Below, one piece after another: positions 18,301 to 27,432 of a stretch of DNA of 64,000 nucleotides. This DNA is from Parablautia muri (GTDB taxonomy: Bacteria; Bacillota; Clostridia; Lachnospirales; Lachnospiraceae), in NCBI RefSeq assembly GCF_009917485.1, contig NZ_QZDT01000018.1, positions 28,085 to 92,084 on the forward strand. The letters are read 5' to 3'. Under the pieces are notes generated by a model. That model was given only the letters and a program-made list of their open reading frames with translations, did no database searches and was not told where the DNA came from. The first letter of the stretch is position 1, and every line of letters begins with the position of its first letter. Both the position numbers and the translations under genes were made by a program.

Positions 18301-21300
18301 ATGTGGGCTGGGGCGGCATCCCGGCAGCTTTCGGGGAAGGTAACGGGGCATGGGCGACGGAATATATGCAGTTAAAACAGGCACTGACAGAGGAGGAATA
18401 CCGACAGGCAAGGGCTTCCACCTTAAATGCGTTTTATACGCCGCCTGTGGTCATAAAGGCCATGTATGAAGCCCTTGGAAATATGGGATTGAAGCAGGGA
18501 AACATATTGGAGCCTTCCTGCGGCACCGGGAACTTCATGGGGCTTGTGCCGGAGGGAATGGGAGGCCTTAAGATGTATGGCGTGGAGCTCGACAGCATTT
18601 CCGGCAGGATTGCGGGGCAGCTTTACCCGGAGAACCGTATCTCCATACAAGGGTTTGAACACGCACAGTACCCGGACAGTTTTTTCGACTGCGTAATCGG
18701 GAACGTGCCTTTCGGCGCATACAAGGTGGCGGACAGGCGGTATGACCGATTCAATTTCCTGATCCATGACTATTTTATCGCAAAGTCCCTTGACCTTGTG
18801 CGCCCCGGCGGGGTGGTGGCGGTGGTCACGTCGAGCGGCACCATGGACAAGCAGAACCCTTCCGTGCGCCAGTATATCGCAAACCGCGCGGATTTATTGG
18901 GTGCCATAAGGCTCCCGGAGAATGCGTTCTTAAAAAATGCGGGGACGGAAGTGGTGGCGGATATCCTGTTTTTCCAGAGAAGGGACAGGGCGGCCCTGGA
19001 ACAGCCAGAATGGGTAAGCCTTGACACTACGCCGGAGGGATATTCTGTAAACAGCTACTTTGCCGCCCACCCGGAAATGGTGCTGGGGAAATTTGCCATG
19101 GAAAGCACACAGTTCGGGAAGCAGGCGCTCACAGTAAAGCCCATGGAGGGCACAGCCCTGTCGGAACAGCTGAAGGAGGCAGTAAGCCATATTCAGGGAG
19201 ATATCACGGACAGGGAGCCGGAGGAACTCCTGCCGGACCAGGCGGGCGCTTCCATACCCGCCGACCCTTCCGTGAAGAATTTCAGTTTTGCGGAAGTAAA
19301 CGGGAAGGTATATTACCGGGAGAATGCAAGGATGAACCCGGTGGAGATCCCGGCAAAGACCACGGAGCGTGTCCTTGGCATGGTAAAACTGCGGGATATT
19401 ACGCAGGAACTGATCCGCTGCCAGATGGAAGATAAAAGTGATACGGAAGTGGAAGCACTGCAGAAAAAGCTGGACACAGAGTATGACAGTTTTACTAAGA
19501 AATACGGCCTGATCAGCAGCAACGCCAACCGCAGGGCTTTCTCACAGGATTCCAGCTACTGCCTTCTGGCGGCGCTGGAGGTGGTTGACGAGAACGGGAA
19601 TTTAGAGCGCAAGGCGGATATCTTTACCAAGCGCACCATACGGAAAGCGGAACCCGTCACCAGCGTGGATACCGCCAGTGAAGCCCTTGCGGTCTCCATC
19701 GGGGAAAAAGCAAGGGTAGACATACCGTTTATGGCGGAACTATGCGGGAAAACGGAGGAGGAAGCCACAAGGGAACTTACCGGGGTAATCTTTAAAAACC
19801 CGGTGACAGAAAAGTGGGAGGCGGCGGACGAATATCTTTCCGGCAATGTAAGGGAAAAGCTGCGCACAGCAGAATATTATGCAGAAAGCCTCCCGGAGTA
19901 TGCGCCTAACGTGGAGTATCTTAAGAAAGTGCAGCCTAAAGACCTTGACGCTCCGGAGATAGAGGTGCGGCTGGGTGCTGCATGGGTGGAGGATACTTAT
20001 ATTACACAGTTCATGGGGGAACTGTTCCAGACACCGGGGAATTATCTTGGTAGAAAGATTGCGGCAAGGTATGCGAAAGAAACCGGGCGGTGGCATATTT
20101 CAGAGAAGAACCTTGATACCCGCGGAAATTTCCTCGTCACTTCCACTTACGGGACGGGCAGGGCAAACGCCTACCGACTTTTGGAAGACGCCCTGAACTT
20201 ACGGGATACGAAGATATACGACAAGATAACAACGGAAGACGGGAAAGAAAAGCGGGTACTTAACAAGACGGAAACTATGGTCGCCCAGCAGAAGCAGGAG
20301 GTGATCCGGGAAGCCTTTAAGGAGTGGGTGTTTAAAGATCTTGATCGGCGGGAGGCATTGTGTCGGACCTATAATGAGCTTTTCAACAGCATCCGCCCCC
20401 GTGAGTATGATGGGAGTCATATCCGATTTGTGGGCATGAACCCGGAGATTACCATGATGCAGCACCAGAAAAATGCGGTGGCACATATCCTATATGGGGG
20501 AAATACCCTGCTTGCCCACTGCGTGGGTGCGGGGAAGACCTTTGAGATGGTGGCAGCAGGTATGGAGAGCAGGCGGCTGGGGCTTTCCCATAAGAATCTT
20601 TATGTTGTGCCTAACCATTTGACAGAGCAGTGGGGCAGTGATTTTCTGCGCCTGTATCCGGGTGCAAATATTCTAGTGGCAACGAAAAAGGATTTTGAGC
20701 CTGCAAACAGGAAAAAGTTCTGCTCCCGCATTGCCACCGGGGATTATGACGGTATCATTATCGGCCACAGCCAGTTTGAGAAGATCCCCCTTTCCATAGA
20801 GCGCCAGATTGCGGCCATAGAGCGGCAGATTGATGACATCATCCTTGCAATCTCAGACGCAAAGGCGGCGGAGGGGGAGCGCTATACCATTAAAGAAATG
20901 GAAAAGACAAAGAAGCTGCTGGACGCAAGGCTGGAAAAATTAAACAAGCAGGAGCGGAAAGACAATGTAGTGACTTTTGAGGAGCTTGGCGTGGATCGGC
21001 TGTTTGTGGATGAGAGCCATTTTTATAAAAATCTCTTCTTATACACGAAAATGCGTAATGTTGCAGGAATATCACAGACGGACGCGCAGAAAAGCTCCGA
21101 TATGTTTATGAAATGTCAGTACATGGACGAAATCACGGGAGGTAGAGGGATCACCTTTGCCACCGGTACGCCCATAACCAACAGTATGGTGGAATTATAT
21201 ACTATTATGCGTTATTTGCAGTATGCCATTTTACAGAAGCTGGGGCTGGTGCATTTTGACGCATGGGCGGCGGCATTCGGGGAGACAGTCACCGGCATAG

Positions 21301-23867
21301 AGCTTTCTCCGGAAGGGACAGGATACCGGGCAAAGACACGTTTCGCCCGGTTCTATAATCTGCCGGAATTAATGGCTTTGTTTAAGGAATGTGCGGATAT
21401 CCAGACTGCTGACCTTTTAAATCTGCCCGTGCCGGAGGCGGAATATGTCAATGAAGTGTTAAAGCCAAGCACGGAGCAGCAGGAGATGGTGAAGACGTTT
21501 GCACAGCGGGCGGAAGCTGTACGGGCAGGGGGCGTTGATCCGGCTAAGGACAACATGCTGCGGATCACCAATGACGGGAGAAAATGTGCGCTGGACCAGC
21601 GGCTCTTAAATGACATGCTGCCGGACGCGGAAGAGAGCAAGGCAAACCGCTGTGTGGAAAATGCTTTTGAAATATGGGAAAGAACCAGGCAGGATAAATC
21701 CGCGCAAATGATATTCTGTGACCTTTCCACGCCGAAAGCGGGTGTTTTCAATGTATATGATGACGTGCGGGAGAAGCTTGTGGCGGTGGGGATACCGAAA
21801 GAGCAGATTGCTTTTATCCATGAGGCGGCTACAGAGATAAAAAAGGCGGAGCTGTTTGCGAAAGTCCGTTCCGGACAGGTGCGTATCCTGTTAGGCTCTA
21901 CGCCCAAGTTAGGTGCAGGAACCAACGTGCAGGACCGGCTCATTGCGCTCCACCACCTGGACTGCCCGTGGAAGCCTGCGGAACTGGAACAGCAGGAAGG
22001 GCGCATCCTGCGGCAGGGGAACAGGAATAAGAAGGTGTGGATATACCGGTACGTGACGGAATCAACATTTGATGCGTACCTATGGCAGATTTTGGAAAAT
22101 AAGCAGAAGTTCATCTCCCAGATCATGACCAGCAAATCCCCGGTGCGCTCCTGCGAGGACGTGGACGATACCGCCCTGTCCTATGCGGAGATCAAGTCCC
22201 TTGCCACCGGGAATGTTTACATAAAAGAAAAGATGGAGCTGGATATCCAGGTAAGTAAGTTAAAGCTGTTAAAGGCGGAGCATGTCAGCCAGAAATACCG
22301 GCTGGAGGCAGATATCGCAAGGAATTACCCGGCGGAGATTGCTGAATTGAAAGAACGTGTCGCCGGGCTTTTGGCGGACGTTAAAATGGCAGCCCCTGTT
22401 CTGGAAAAGGCGGAGGGGAAAGATAATTTTGCCATGGAGATAAAAGGCAGGGTATATACGGACCGGAAAGAAGCCGGGGAGGCATTTATCTATGCCTGCC
22501 AGGGGCTGCGGGCCACGGACGATGCAAGGCCGGTGGGGAGCTTTAGCGGGTTTGGGCTGGCAGTCTTTTACAATGCCTTAAGCCAGCAGTATATGGCCAG
22601 AATTGGGGGAAAGTGCAGCTACCGGGTGGAGGTCGGCAGGGACGCCCTTGGCAATATGCAGCGCATCAGCAACGCCCTTGCAAGGATACCGGAGGAGCTG
22701 AAAGAGACAAAGCAGAAGCTGGAAAACGTGCAGCGCCAGCTTGCCATTGCGAAGGAGGAAGTGGAGAAGCCTTTTGTGAAGGAAGCGGAGCTTCAGGAAA
22801 AGTTAGAGCGACTGGCAGAGCTGAACGTACTTCTCAATATGGACGAAAAAAGCCCTGCGGAGGCAGTGGGGCTGGATGATGAGGACAGGGAGGCGGATGA
22901 TATTCAGGATATTCCGGAGAGAGATATGGAAGAAGATATAGAGAAAAAAACTGCCGGAAACAGCAGGGAAAATAATCCGGGAATTTCCCCGGTTGTGGAA
23001 GAGACCGGGGAAGGACGGACAGAGGAACCGGAAGACCTGTGGGAAGATGAGGAAGGGTATGCCTGTGAAACAGGGAACGGATATTTTTCGATCCAGGAGA
23101 CGGAAGGGGGATATGACTATACTTTTTACGGGGAAGATTACCGGATACTGGACGGTGGAATATATGAGAACCCGGCTGTGACGGTCAGGGAAGCAGCAGA
23201 GGATATCCTTGCAGATGAAGGGCTGTCCGCAGAAGGAATGATGACGGTAGATTATGGCTGGCTTATGGAGAAAGCGGAGGAAGCGGGGCAGACGGAAATA
23301 CAGAAGCTTCCGCTTATATCGGGCAATACGGAGCCGGAAAAGGCGCTGAATGGATTAAGCCGGGCAGAAGTTGAGGAAATGGCGCTCTGCTATGCACAGG
23401 CACAGATTGAGCATGCAGGATTTGAGGAGGAAGTGAAGCTGCTGGGCGCAAGGGTATATGGGAGCAGAACCAGGGATGGGCTGTACCGGGAAGGCTCCGA
23501 CATTGACGTTGTGATCTCCTATGCAGGGGATATCCGTGAGGATGACTTTTTTAACCTTCTGCATGGAGAGGATTTTGGCATGGCAGGGCTTCTCATTGAC
23601 ATGAACCCCATATCTCTGGAAAAAACAGGAACACTGGAAGAATATTTTGAAAATGCGGAAAAGTATCTGGACGGTAAAGAGGTACAGTTAAAATCCGCCA
23701 GGTCTGCACCAGAGGATCCCGACAGAATGGAAACGGGGCAGACATCAGAAAACAGGGAAAGGAAGTCGGTGCTGGCGGCACTGAAAGAGCGGCAGTCGGC
23801 CATAGAAAAGCGGGAAAACAGGGCGGAAAATTTAAAAGAATATAAGAAAAGGGGGCAGGAATTATGA
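15378..23867 (+). CDS. Giant LtrC-like N6-methylase/SNF2-type helicase polyprotein
   Basis: A 2829-residue multidomain ICE protein. Domains in order: N-terminal LtrC-like domain (about 1-270); Gly/Glu-rich linker (about 275-405) overlapping tnpV in another frame; two related ~100-residue repeats carrying EF(I/L)..KEYG.GG (about 450-720); an acidic linker; an N6-adenine methylase-like domain with SAM loop LEPSCGTGNF near 1041 and NVPF in place of NPPY; a helicase with Walker A CVGAGKT near 1715, DESH near 1876 and C-terminal motifs GAGTNVQ and QQEGRILRQGN (about 2175-2215); coiled coils; and a nucleotidyltransferase motif GSRTRDG..GSDIDVV near 2693. It follows topB and couples to the YodL gene. 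It probably remodels or protects transferred DNA. Confidence 0.92.
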   Translation: MDRLQKIQQLARKEAKKISSSPRDWMGYLGTAAKLYRYPFPDTMLVHAQRPDATACVSLEDWNGKVGRWVRRGAKGIALLDDSRAKMKLKYVFDVSDTRLVQGGWTPVLWKMEERHEAEVLSYVSDTYGLKGKEAAGIGPALMAVSSRIAEDNLKEAMQGLDYEVEGTYLEGLGEDAVRVTFRELLKNSIFYAAALRCGLDPMEYLEEGDFVGITDFNTPAALAVLGNAISSLTEPLLRGIGRTVKEICLKEEQKALENRTGIGYNKFSTLKHETESGKGGSADGTDIPLGGGLPDPGPDNRGGAEAHREIRDAAEDILKGEPGGLVPGHDAGREAGQPPGGYRGSGSGEDGSLSGKASGEISGAGQGEGPAGVGGAYEQPDGHGGGERPAGTGVQLEGEGNGQDMEKAGETKAPAFSAHSGRFPSVEQQIRQIEERVQALYAGEITIPADVVDGVLRAGGNRKGSLPHIIYHFMASRTEEESAEFIRKEYGTGGRGIIVGGRKYSVWHDELGMQIAAGDSVHGAVLYKAFLTWEEVSGRIHQLLRQGEYAPQEVLDAAGSNADTEHTDISAPVEKDMAEGVAAEGKESLQEAVPYRAREGFSWEESPAFITQDEIDAYLTKGKAPDWRLGIYSYFLQDRTDKEKAAFLWKEYGIGGGGTIYDNAEDSGVWHDGKGLLLTRGRLEDVKAEALLKWPAVAKRIKYLIGHDRYLSTADISRMPEYEKERIVSQAANFYSRIPAAVTRPWDGTPSPYEHRKEIAGLLGTPEGGDILVKNMEQALAALPADFEGYDEKERLLEKVRGYVEGTYTIFPEKKKGIQEGIRIGDSVQLSLFDFMDMNAAPVEKKAPSEEAPKEFPQKEFFQNEPSQKESTGEQAGDVLHSEDSLEAEGTAEGKNLEGQGNAEGQKHSGEPENPEGQKNLPAPANFRITYDDLGAGGPKQKFRANMEAIITLKKIEGENRTATPEERDILSRYVGWGGIPAAFGEGNGAWATEYMQLKQALTEEEYRQARASTLNAFYTPPVVIKAMYEALGNMGLKQGNILEPSCGTGNFMGLVPEGMGGLKMYGVELDSISGRIAGQLYPENRISIQGFEHAQYPDSFFDCVIGNVPFGAYKVADRRYDRFNFLIHDYFIAKSLDLVRPGGVVAVVTSSGTMDKQNPSVRQYIANRADLLGAIRLPENAFLKNAGTEVVADILFFQRRDRAALEQPEWVSLDTTPEGYSVNSYFAAHPEMVLGKFAMESTQFGKQALTVKPMEGTALSEQLKEAVSHIQGDITDREPEELLPDQAGASIPADPSVKNFSFAEVNGKVYYRENARMNPVEIPAKTTERVLGMVKLRDITQELIRCQMEDKSDTEVEALQKKLDTEYDSFTKKYGLISSNANRRAFSQDSSYCLLAALEVVDENGNLERKADIFTKRTIRKAEPVTSVDTASEALAVSIGEKARVDIPFMAELCGKTEEEATRELTGVIFKNPVTEKWEAADEYLSGNVREKLRTAEYYAESLPEYAPNVEYLKKVQPKDLDAPEIEVRLGAAWVEDTYITQFMGELFQTPGNYLGRKIAARYAKETGRWHISEKNLDTRGNFLVTSTYGTGRANAYRLLEDALNLRDTKIYDKITTEDGKEKRVLNKTETMVAQQKQEVIREAFKEWVFKDLDRREALCRTYNELFNSIRPREYDGSHIRFVGMNPEITMMQHQKNAVAHILYGGNTLLAHCVGAGKTFEMVAAGMESRRLGLSHKNLYVVPNHLTEQWGSDFLRLYPGANILVATKKDFEPANRKKFCSRIATGDYDGIIIGHSQFEKIPLSIERQIAAIERQIDDIILAISDAKAAEGERYTIKEMEKTKKLLDARLEKLNKQERKDNVVTFEELGVDRLFVDESHFYKNLFLYTKMRNVAGISQTDAQKSSDMFMKCQYMDEITGGRGITFATGTPITNSMVELYTIMRYLQYAILQKLGLVHFDAWAAAFGETVTGIELSPEGTGYRAKTRFARFYNLPELMALFKECADIQTADLLNLPVPEAEYVNEVLKPSTEQQEMVKTFAQRAEAVRAGGVDPAKDNMLRITNDGRKCALDQRLLNDMLPDAEESKANRCVENAFEIWERTRQDKSAQMIFCDLSTPKAGVFNVYDDVREKLVAVGIPKEQIAFIHEAATEIKKAELFAKVRSGQVRILLGSTPKLGAGTNVQDRLIALHHLDCPWKPAELEQQEGRILRQGNRNKKVWIYRYVTESTFDAYLWQILENKQKFISQIMTSKSPVRSCEDVDDTALSYAEIKSLATGNVYIKEKMELDIQVSKLKLLKAEHVSQKYRLEADIARNYPAEIAELKERVAGLLADVKMAAPVLEKAEGKDNFAMEIKGRVYTDRKEAGEAFIYACQGLRATDDARPVGSFSGFGLAVFYNALSQQYMARIGGKCSYRVEVGRDALGNMQRISNALARIPEELKETKQKLENVQRQLAIAKEEVEKPFVKEAELQEKLERLAELNVLLNMDEKSPAEAVGLDDEDREADDIQDIPERDMEEDIEKKTAGNSRENNPGISPVVEETGEGRTEEPEDLWEDEEGYACETGNGYFSIQETEGGYDYTFYGEDYRILDGGIYENPAVTVREAAEDILADEGLSAEGMMTVDYGWLMEKAEEAGQTEIQKLPLISGNTEPEKALNGLSRAEVEEMALCYAQAQIEHAGFEEEVKLLGARVYGSRTRDGLYREGSDIDVVISYAGDIREDDFFNLLHGEDFGMAGLLIDMNPISLEKTGTLEEYFENAEKYLDGKEVQLKSARSAPEDPDRMETGQTSENRERKSVLAALKERQSAIEKRENRAENLKEYKKRGQEL
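16228..16569 (+). CDS. tnpV: TnpV-family protein encoded inside the helicase gene in another frame
   Basis: A complete 113-residue TnpV-like protein in the +1 frame relative to the giant gene: GDYLIPDLTIEEE, IGKYGMLRKTFLKENR, GKLDSHLADIEEAAAERME and WAAHMNSLTAMAEESVLQEL, matching the family from end to end. The ATG at 16228 is preceded by GGGAGGGAG, a credible ribosome site. The overlapped part of the giant protein is a featureless Gly/Glu/Pro-rich linker, so the family-like information lies in this frame. TnpV was first described on Tn4451; its function is unknown. This is a true dual-coding stretch if both proteins are made. Confidence 0.78.
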   Translation: MELTYHWEGDYLIPDLTIEEEQRPIGKYGMLRKTFLKENRVGWYQGMMLEGKLDSHLADIEEAAAERMEALVERLLEKYPAPDKGKDPLAWAAHMNSLTAMAEESVLQELVYS

Positions 23868-24826
23868 CTATGGAAAACCAGTTTGAAGTTTACCAGATGC
23901 GGCAGACGCCGGAGACAAGGCATATTCGTTTTCGTGCCTATCAAACGCTGCTGGAAAAAGGAATACGGGTCAGGAAGGAAGATTATGAACGGGTCTATAC
24001 GGGAGCCCTGTGTCCGCAGGATACCCCGGAGGGAGTAAAGGAGCAGCTTGACAGACAGCCGCCCCGTTCCTTTGTAGGGCATTCCGTCAGCGTCAGCGAT
24101 GTGCTGGTATTTTACAGGGAAGGCACAGTCATCTCTTACTATGTGGAAAAGACCGGGTTTACCGTGATAGAAAATTTTGTTGATAAAGAAAGCGGTTCAT
24201 CTGGAACAGCAGTTTCCATTGATACAATAAATTTCCATATAGAAGGGAAAGCCGGGAGCTGGCTTGCCTTTGACAGTATCAGGCTGGAAGGACGGGAGTT
24301 TTTTCTGATGGAGCATGAAACTTACGGGAAGGAAGCCGCATGGGTAGTGGTGGACGGAACAGGGCGGCTGGCGGTGGATCATGTCAGGAACGGTTTTGAC
24401 GGGGAAGTGAGGGGGAAGCTGGAAGAGTACATCCGCTCATCACAGCCGGAAGCGGAAGGGTGCAGCAAGGAAGAAACCCGGCGAAAGCCTGTTCCGGCAG
24501 AACCGGAAAGAACGCACACCTGTCAAAAGGAAACAAAGCTGCACCAAATAGAATCTGGAACAGATACGCCTACGCCTGACAACTGGCAGAAATATATGGA
24601 AAATGGGGAATACTTAAGAAGCGCAGAGAGCAGCGGAGAGCAGAATTATAATCTGATTGACGGGCGCAAAAACAATGGGTATAAGTCCCCGTCTGCGGTA
24701 AACAGTATGCCACCGAAAAAGAAGCCGCAGGGCAGGCCTTCAGTACTGGCAAAGCTCCACAAAAAGCAGGCGGAGATTGCAAAGCGCAGTGGGGAAAAAA
24801 GAGCGGCAGGCGGCGGTAGAAAATGA
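23864..24826 (+). CDS. YodL / DUF4316 domain protein
   Basis: A 320-residue protein whose ATGA start overlaps the stop of the giant helicase gene. Residues 1-100 are a YodL-like domain (TPETRHIRFRAYQ, then FVGHSVSVSDVLVFYREG..YYVEKTGF). Residues 110-195 are a second conserved domain of the kind found in ICE polyproteins (WLAFDSIRLEGREFFLMEH). The tail ends in a basic DUF4316-like segment (RPSVLAKLHKKQAEIAKRS). The usual last gene of the topB-helicase block. Function unknown. Its 3' end is partly duplicated, in decayed form, at 26231-26395. Confidence 0.85.
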   Translation: MTMENQFEVYQMRQTPETRHIRFRAYQTLLEKGIRVRKEDYERVYTGALCPQDTPEGVKEQLDRQPPRSFVGHSVSVSDVLVFYREGTVISYYVEKTGFTVIENFVDKESGSSGTAVSIDTINFHIEGKAGSWLAFDSIRLEGREFFLMEHETYGKEAAWVVVDGTGRLAVDHVRNGFDGEVRGKLEEYIRSSQPEAEGCSKEETRRKPVPAEPERTHTCQKETKLHQIESGTDTPTPDNWQKYMENGEYLRSAESSGEQNYNLIDGRKNNGYKSPSAVNSMPPKKKPQGRPSVLAKLHKKQAEIAKRSGEKRAAGGGRK

Positions 24827-24855
24827 TGCGGGGCGTGAACAGAAATAGAAAAAGG

Positions 24856-24889
24856 AGTGTCTGGCATTGTGCCGGGCACTTCTTTTTTT
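24856..24889 (+). terminator. Terminator of the left ICE gene block
   Basis: An 11 bp stem (AGTGTCTGGCA with TGCCGGGCACT, two G-U pairs) with a 3-base loop and a following T run. It closes the rightward topB-helicase-YodL transcript. Confidence 0.85.
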
Positions 24890-25063
24890 GGAATATAATT
24901 TAGTCTACAATTTAAGAATCCAGTTTTTAAAGAATTCTCGATTAGCATTCTGAATGCAGGTGTAAAATATTTAGTCTACACGCTATACGTGAAATTGCTG
25001 ATAACATGGGCAGTTTGTCATGTAGACTGAAGAATAGTCGGGAATTAAGGATAAAAAACTGAT

Positions 25064-25729
25064 TTATTGCCTGACTGAGTTGTGCCAGTCTATCAGGAAA
25101 CGGATATAGTCCCCACTGGGTCCTTTGACAACCTGGTCAAACTTCACGCTGCGGATGTTTGTAAGGTTAGGGGTTTTTCCGAGAATCTGGTCAGTTTCAT
25201 TCTGACGGAACAGGAGTAGCAGGCTTGCGGCAGAACCTTTTTCCGTATAGGCTGCGACTTCCACGGCATCGTTGCAGCCGGTCTCCCGCCGTTCCCTGCC
25301 AAGCTCCGATGTAAAATGTTTCTGAGCCTGAAGATATAAATTCCCAGCGGCTGTCTCCGCCATTTTGTTTTCGATAAAGGAGTTCCTCCCGCAAAGAAGA
25401 TCATTCAAATGCATGGAAGTAATTTCTTTCGGAGCGGACTTGAAATAGAAGAGGAGCATCAGGGCTGTGTGATATTCATCATTGGTAAGGGTATAACCGG
25501 TGAGATTTTTCACACGTTCAAGGAATGATTTTGTTGCTGATTCCCCTGTTTCAGCCAGTCTGCTCTGCTCCATTTCTGTTTCGGTAGAAAACCGGACAGC
25601 AGGAATTTTGAATTTTTTGCTGTTATTGTTTTGCGCAATAATCGAGGATGCACTGCAGGCCGGGCAGGAAGAGGGCATATCATCCGCATGGAATATGTAA
25701 TGGCATGCATCACAGGTGAAATAGTTCAT
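25064..25729 (-). CDS. Hypothetical ICE protein with N-terminal zinc ribbon
   Basis: A 221-residue protein on the minus strand. It begins with a rubredoxin-like zinc ribbon (YFTCDACHYIF..SCPACSAS), then a low-complexity Asn/Ser/Lys stretch and a helical domain containing LERVKNLTGYTLTNDEYHTALMLL. The C-terminal region includes RSVKFDQVVKGPSGDYIRFL. The strong site AAGGAGG in front of the ATG supports the start. I do not recognise the helical domain; similar proteins occur in ICE accessory blocks. The zinc ribbon suggests nucleic-acid or protein binding. The 24890-25063 stretch beyond its stop holds nothing else I can identify. Confidence 0.65.
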   Translation of the reverse strand: MNYFTCDACHYIFHADDMPSSCPACSASSIIAQNNNSKKFKIPAVRFSTETEMEQSRLAETGESATKSFLERVKNLTGYTLTNDEYHTALMLLFYFKSAPKEITSMHLNDLLCGRNSFIENKMAETAAGNLYLQAQKHFTSELGRERRETGCNDAVEVAAYTEKGSAASLLLLFRQNETDQILGKTPNLTNIRSVKFDQVVKGPSGDYIRFLIDWHNSVRQ

Positions 25730-25955
25730 GGCATGGCCTCCTTATGGCAACCGGTCAGACGGTTCCGAGCCGCCAGACACTTCTTATCATTGACAGTTAC
25801 ATGTGTACTTTCCATCTGCTGTTCATTGTAACGGTGGGGCGCTTTAGTGTCAATAAATGTGGGAAAGAAATTCTGGGAAATTTCAAGGTGGAACAAGTAT
25901 TCAAACATCAGAAAAGGTGAGGGCAGATGTATTTATGGTATTTATGAAAAAACAG

Positions 25956-25983
25956 TTGCAAACTGGAAAAAAATATTTATAAT
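25956..25983 (+). promoter_or_regulatory. Sigma-A type promoter
   Basis: TTGCAA and TATAAT separated by 16 bases, 54 bases before a small gene at 26037. The rest of 25730-25955 is intergenic; its left part should hold the leftward promoter of the zinc-ribbon gene, but I could not assign it. Confidence 0.55.
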
Positions 25984-26036
25984 AGAACATATGTTTGAAG
26001 TGAATGGGTAGGCGAAGAAGGATAATGGGGGTAGTG

Positions 26037-26216
26037 ATGAAGGAGCAGGATAAACGTGCAATAGAATCGATGTGCCGGTGTGGGCTGGACCTTGAAGGTG
26101 TAATTTCTGTTTTTCCTACATTTCCCAAAGAGGACGTTATGGCAATCTATAACGCTGTAAAGGGACTGAATGCAGGGGCTGACGGGGAACTGAGTATAAG
26201 CATGAACTGTTCATAA
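26037..26216 (+). CDS. Small hypothetical protein
   Basis: A 59-residue protein, MKEQDKRAIESMCRCGLDLE, then VFPTFPKEDVMAIYNAVKG, ending with a short polar tail. ATG 26037 has a G-rich site (GGGGGTAGTG); upstream in-frame ATGs give an unlikely Arg-rich extension. The middle (GLDLEGVISVFPTFPKEDVMAIY) looks like a small helix-turn-helix, so a regulatory role is possible. A sigma-A promoter lies directly upstream. Not assigned to a family. Confidence 0.5.
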   Translation: MKEQDKRAIESMCRCGLDLEGVISVFPTFPKEDVMAIYNAVKGLNAGADGELSISMNCS

Positions 26217-26230
26217 TCAGATGTGTATTT

Positions 26231-26395
26231 TGCAGGGAATTGTTTTAAAGGATATCAAAAAGCTGCATAAGAAACAGGCGTAGATTATACAGGGCAGTGG
26301 GAAAAGGATATTGGCAGGCGGCGAAAATGGCATGGAGCGTGAACGGAAGTGGAAGAGGGAGTGTCTGGCACTCCCGCCGGATGCCCTTTTTCATT
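26231..26395 (+). pseudogene. Decayed second copy of the YodL/DUF4316 3' end plus its terminator
   Basis: In frame this reads QGIVLKDIKKLHKKQA and then a stop, aligning with QGRPSVLAKLHKKQA at the end of the YodL gene (24730-24790). The bases after it stay alignable: GGCAGGCGGCG, a GCGTGAAC block, then GAGTGTCTGGCA corresponding to the terminator at 24856. Many substitutions and stops show it is old. It ends at a 7 bp hairpin (GGGAGTG/CACTCCC). It marks either a former tandem copy or the scar of an insertion carrying 24.9-26.2 kb. Confidence 0.7.
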
Positions 26396-26745
26396 TATGT
26401 ACGCATGATTTTTGGGAGTGCCTTGCCTTTCGCAAGTTCATCCACCAGTTTATCCAGATAGCGGATCTCCTGCATTAAAGGTTCTTCAATGTCCTCCACG
26501 CGGACACCGCACACCACGCCTTTTATCAGCCTGCGGTTTGGATTTAATTCCGGTGCCTGTAAAAAGAAGTCTCCGTAAGTAATATCACTTCCCATAAGTC
26601 CATTCAGATTTTCTATGCTGTATCCGGTCAGCCAGCAGGTGATTTCATCAACTTCTTTTCTGGTGCGCCCTTTTTTCTCTGCTTTTGCAATCAGCATCGG
26701 GTATAGCTTCGCAAAGGGCATGCTGTATATTTTTTCGTTTGCCAT
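26395..26745 (-). CDS. DUF2200 family protein
   Basis: A 116-residue protein matching DUF2200 along its length: [35 protein letters not shown], then [19 protein letters not shown] and a C-terminal helix. The start follows AAAGGAAATACTGCC. The family is common in bacteria as a single-domain protein of unknown function (annotated members are small cytosolic proteins). It is the last gene of the leftward block; probably accessory cargo rather than transfer machinery. Confidence 0.88.
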   Translation of the reverse strand: MANEKIYSMPFAKLYPMLIAKAEKKGRTRKEVDEITCWLTGYSIENLNGLMGSDITYGDFFLQAPELNPNRRLIKGVVCGVRVEDIEEPLMQEIRYLDKLVDELAKGKALPKIMRT

Positions 26746-26760
26746 GGCAGTATTTCCTTT

Positions 26761-27354
26761 CTAAAAACCGTCCAAATATTTTTTGCGTTTTGTTATTACT
26801 TCAACAACATGCTTAAGAGACTTAGGATAAGTGTCTTCATTCATATTGTCTAAAAATATTTTAGTGTTATCCGTTGAAAATTCATTATCAATAATTCCAT
26901 CTAAACATGAGTGGGGATATAGCTGTCTCATCGCTGAAAACCATTTTTCATATTTTTTAAAATAAATATCGGGAATATCAAAGCAATATGACCTTTTACC
27001 TTTATCAGTATTTCCACCGGGCCATATAGGTATGACATTACCGAAAGAATCTATGTATTGTATAAAATTTGAGTCTATAATGGTCTTATTTAATTTCTCG
27101 TATTTTTTAAATTCCGCTGTTAAATATTCTAAAGAAAAATATTCACCTGCTTCGTTTTTTATAGTGTAATTTGTCCTTTTACATTTATCTGGATAAAAAA
27201 CATAGATTCCTATTTGATAAATACCTATAAACGAATATAGCACATCTGTTTTTTTCCACTGAGAAATAATCATATGATTTTCATATTTTTTTTCGATTGA
27301 TGGCTCTTTTGGATTAGTTTTCCATTGAAAATAATTTTCTATTGTATTTACCAT
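26761..27354 (-). CDS. Hypothetical protein (DUF6994-like)
   Basis: A 197-residue AT-rich gene. Conserved-looking features are VIPIWPGGNTDKGKRSYCFDIPDIYFKK broken here as WPGGN..KGKRSYCFDIPDIYF, and a C-terminal KHVVEVITKRKKYLDGF. The WPGGN..CFDIPDIYF pattern recalls DUF6994, a family of unknown function, but I am recalling it and cannot test it. No signal peptide or membrane segment. It lies 15 bases upstream of the DUF2200 gene in the same direction and 78 bases downstream of the relaxase. Codon use is much more AT-rich than the relaxase, suggesting separate acquisition. Confidence 0.5.
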   Translation of the reverse strand: MVNTIENYFQWKTNPKEPSIEKKYENHMIISQWKKTDVLYSFIGIYQIGIYVFYPDKCKRTNYTIKNEAGEYFSLEYLTAEFKKYEKLNKTIIDSNFIQYIDSFGNVIPIWPGGNTDKGKRSYCFDIPDIYFKKYEKWFSAMRQLYPHSCLDGIIDNEFSTDNTKIFLDNMNEDTYPKSLKHVVEVITKRKKYLDGF

Positions 27355-27432
27355 ATAACTTCCTCATGAATTTTTGATTTGTTTATTTATCCTATCATAC
27401 CAGTCAGTCCTTAGCAAGATTCGAGATGGAAA

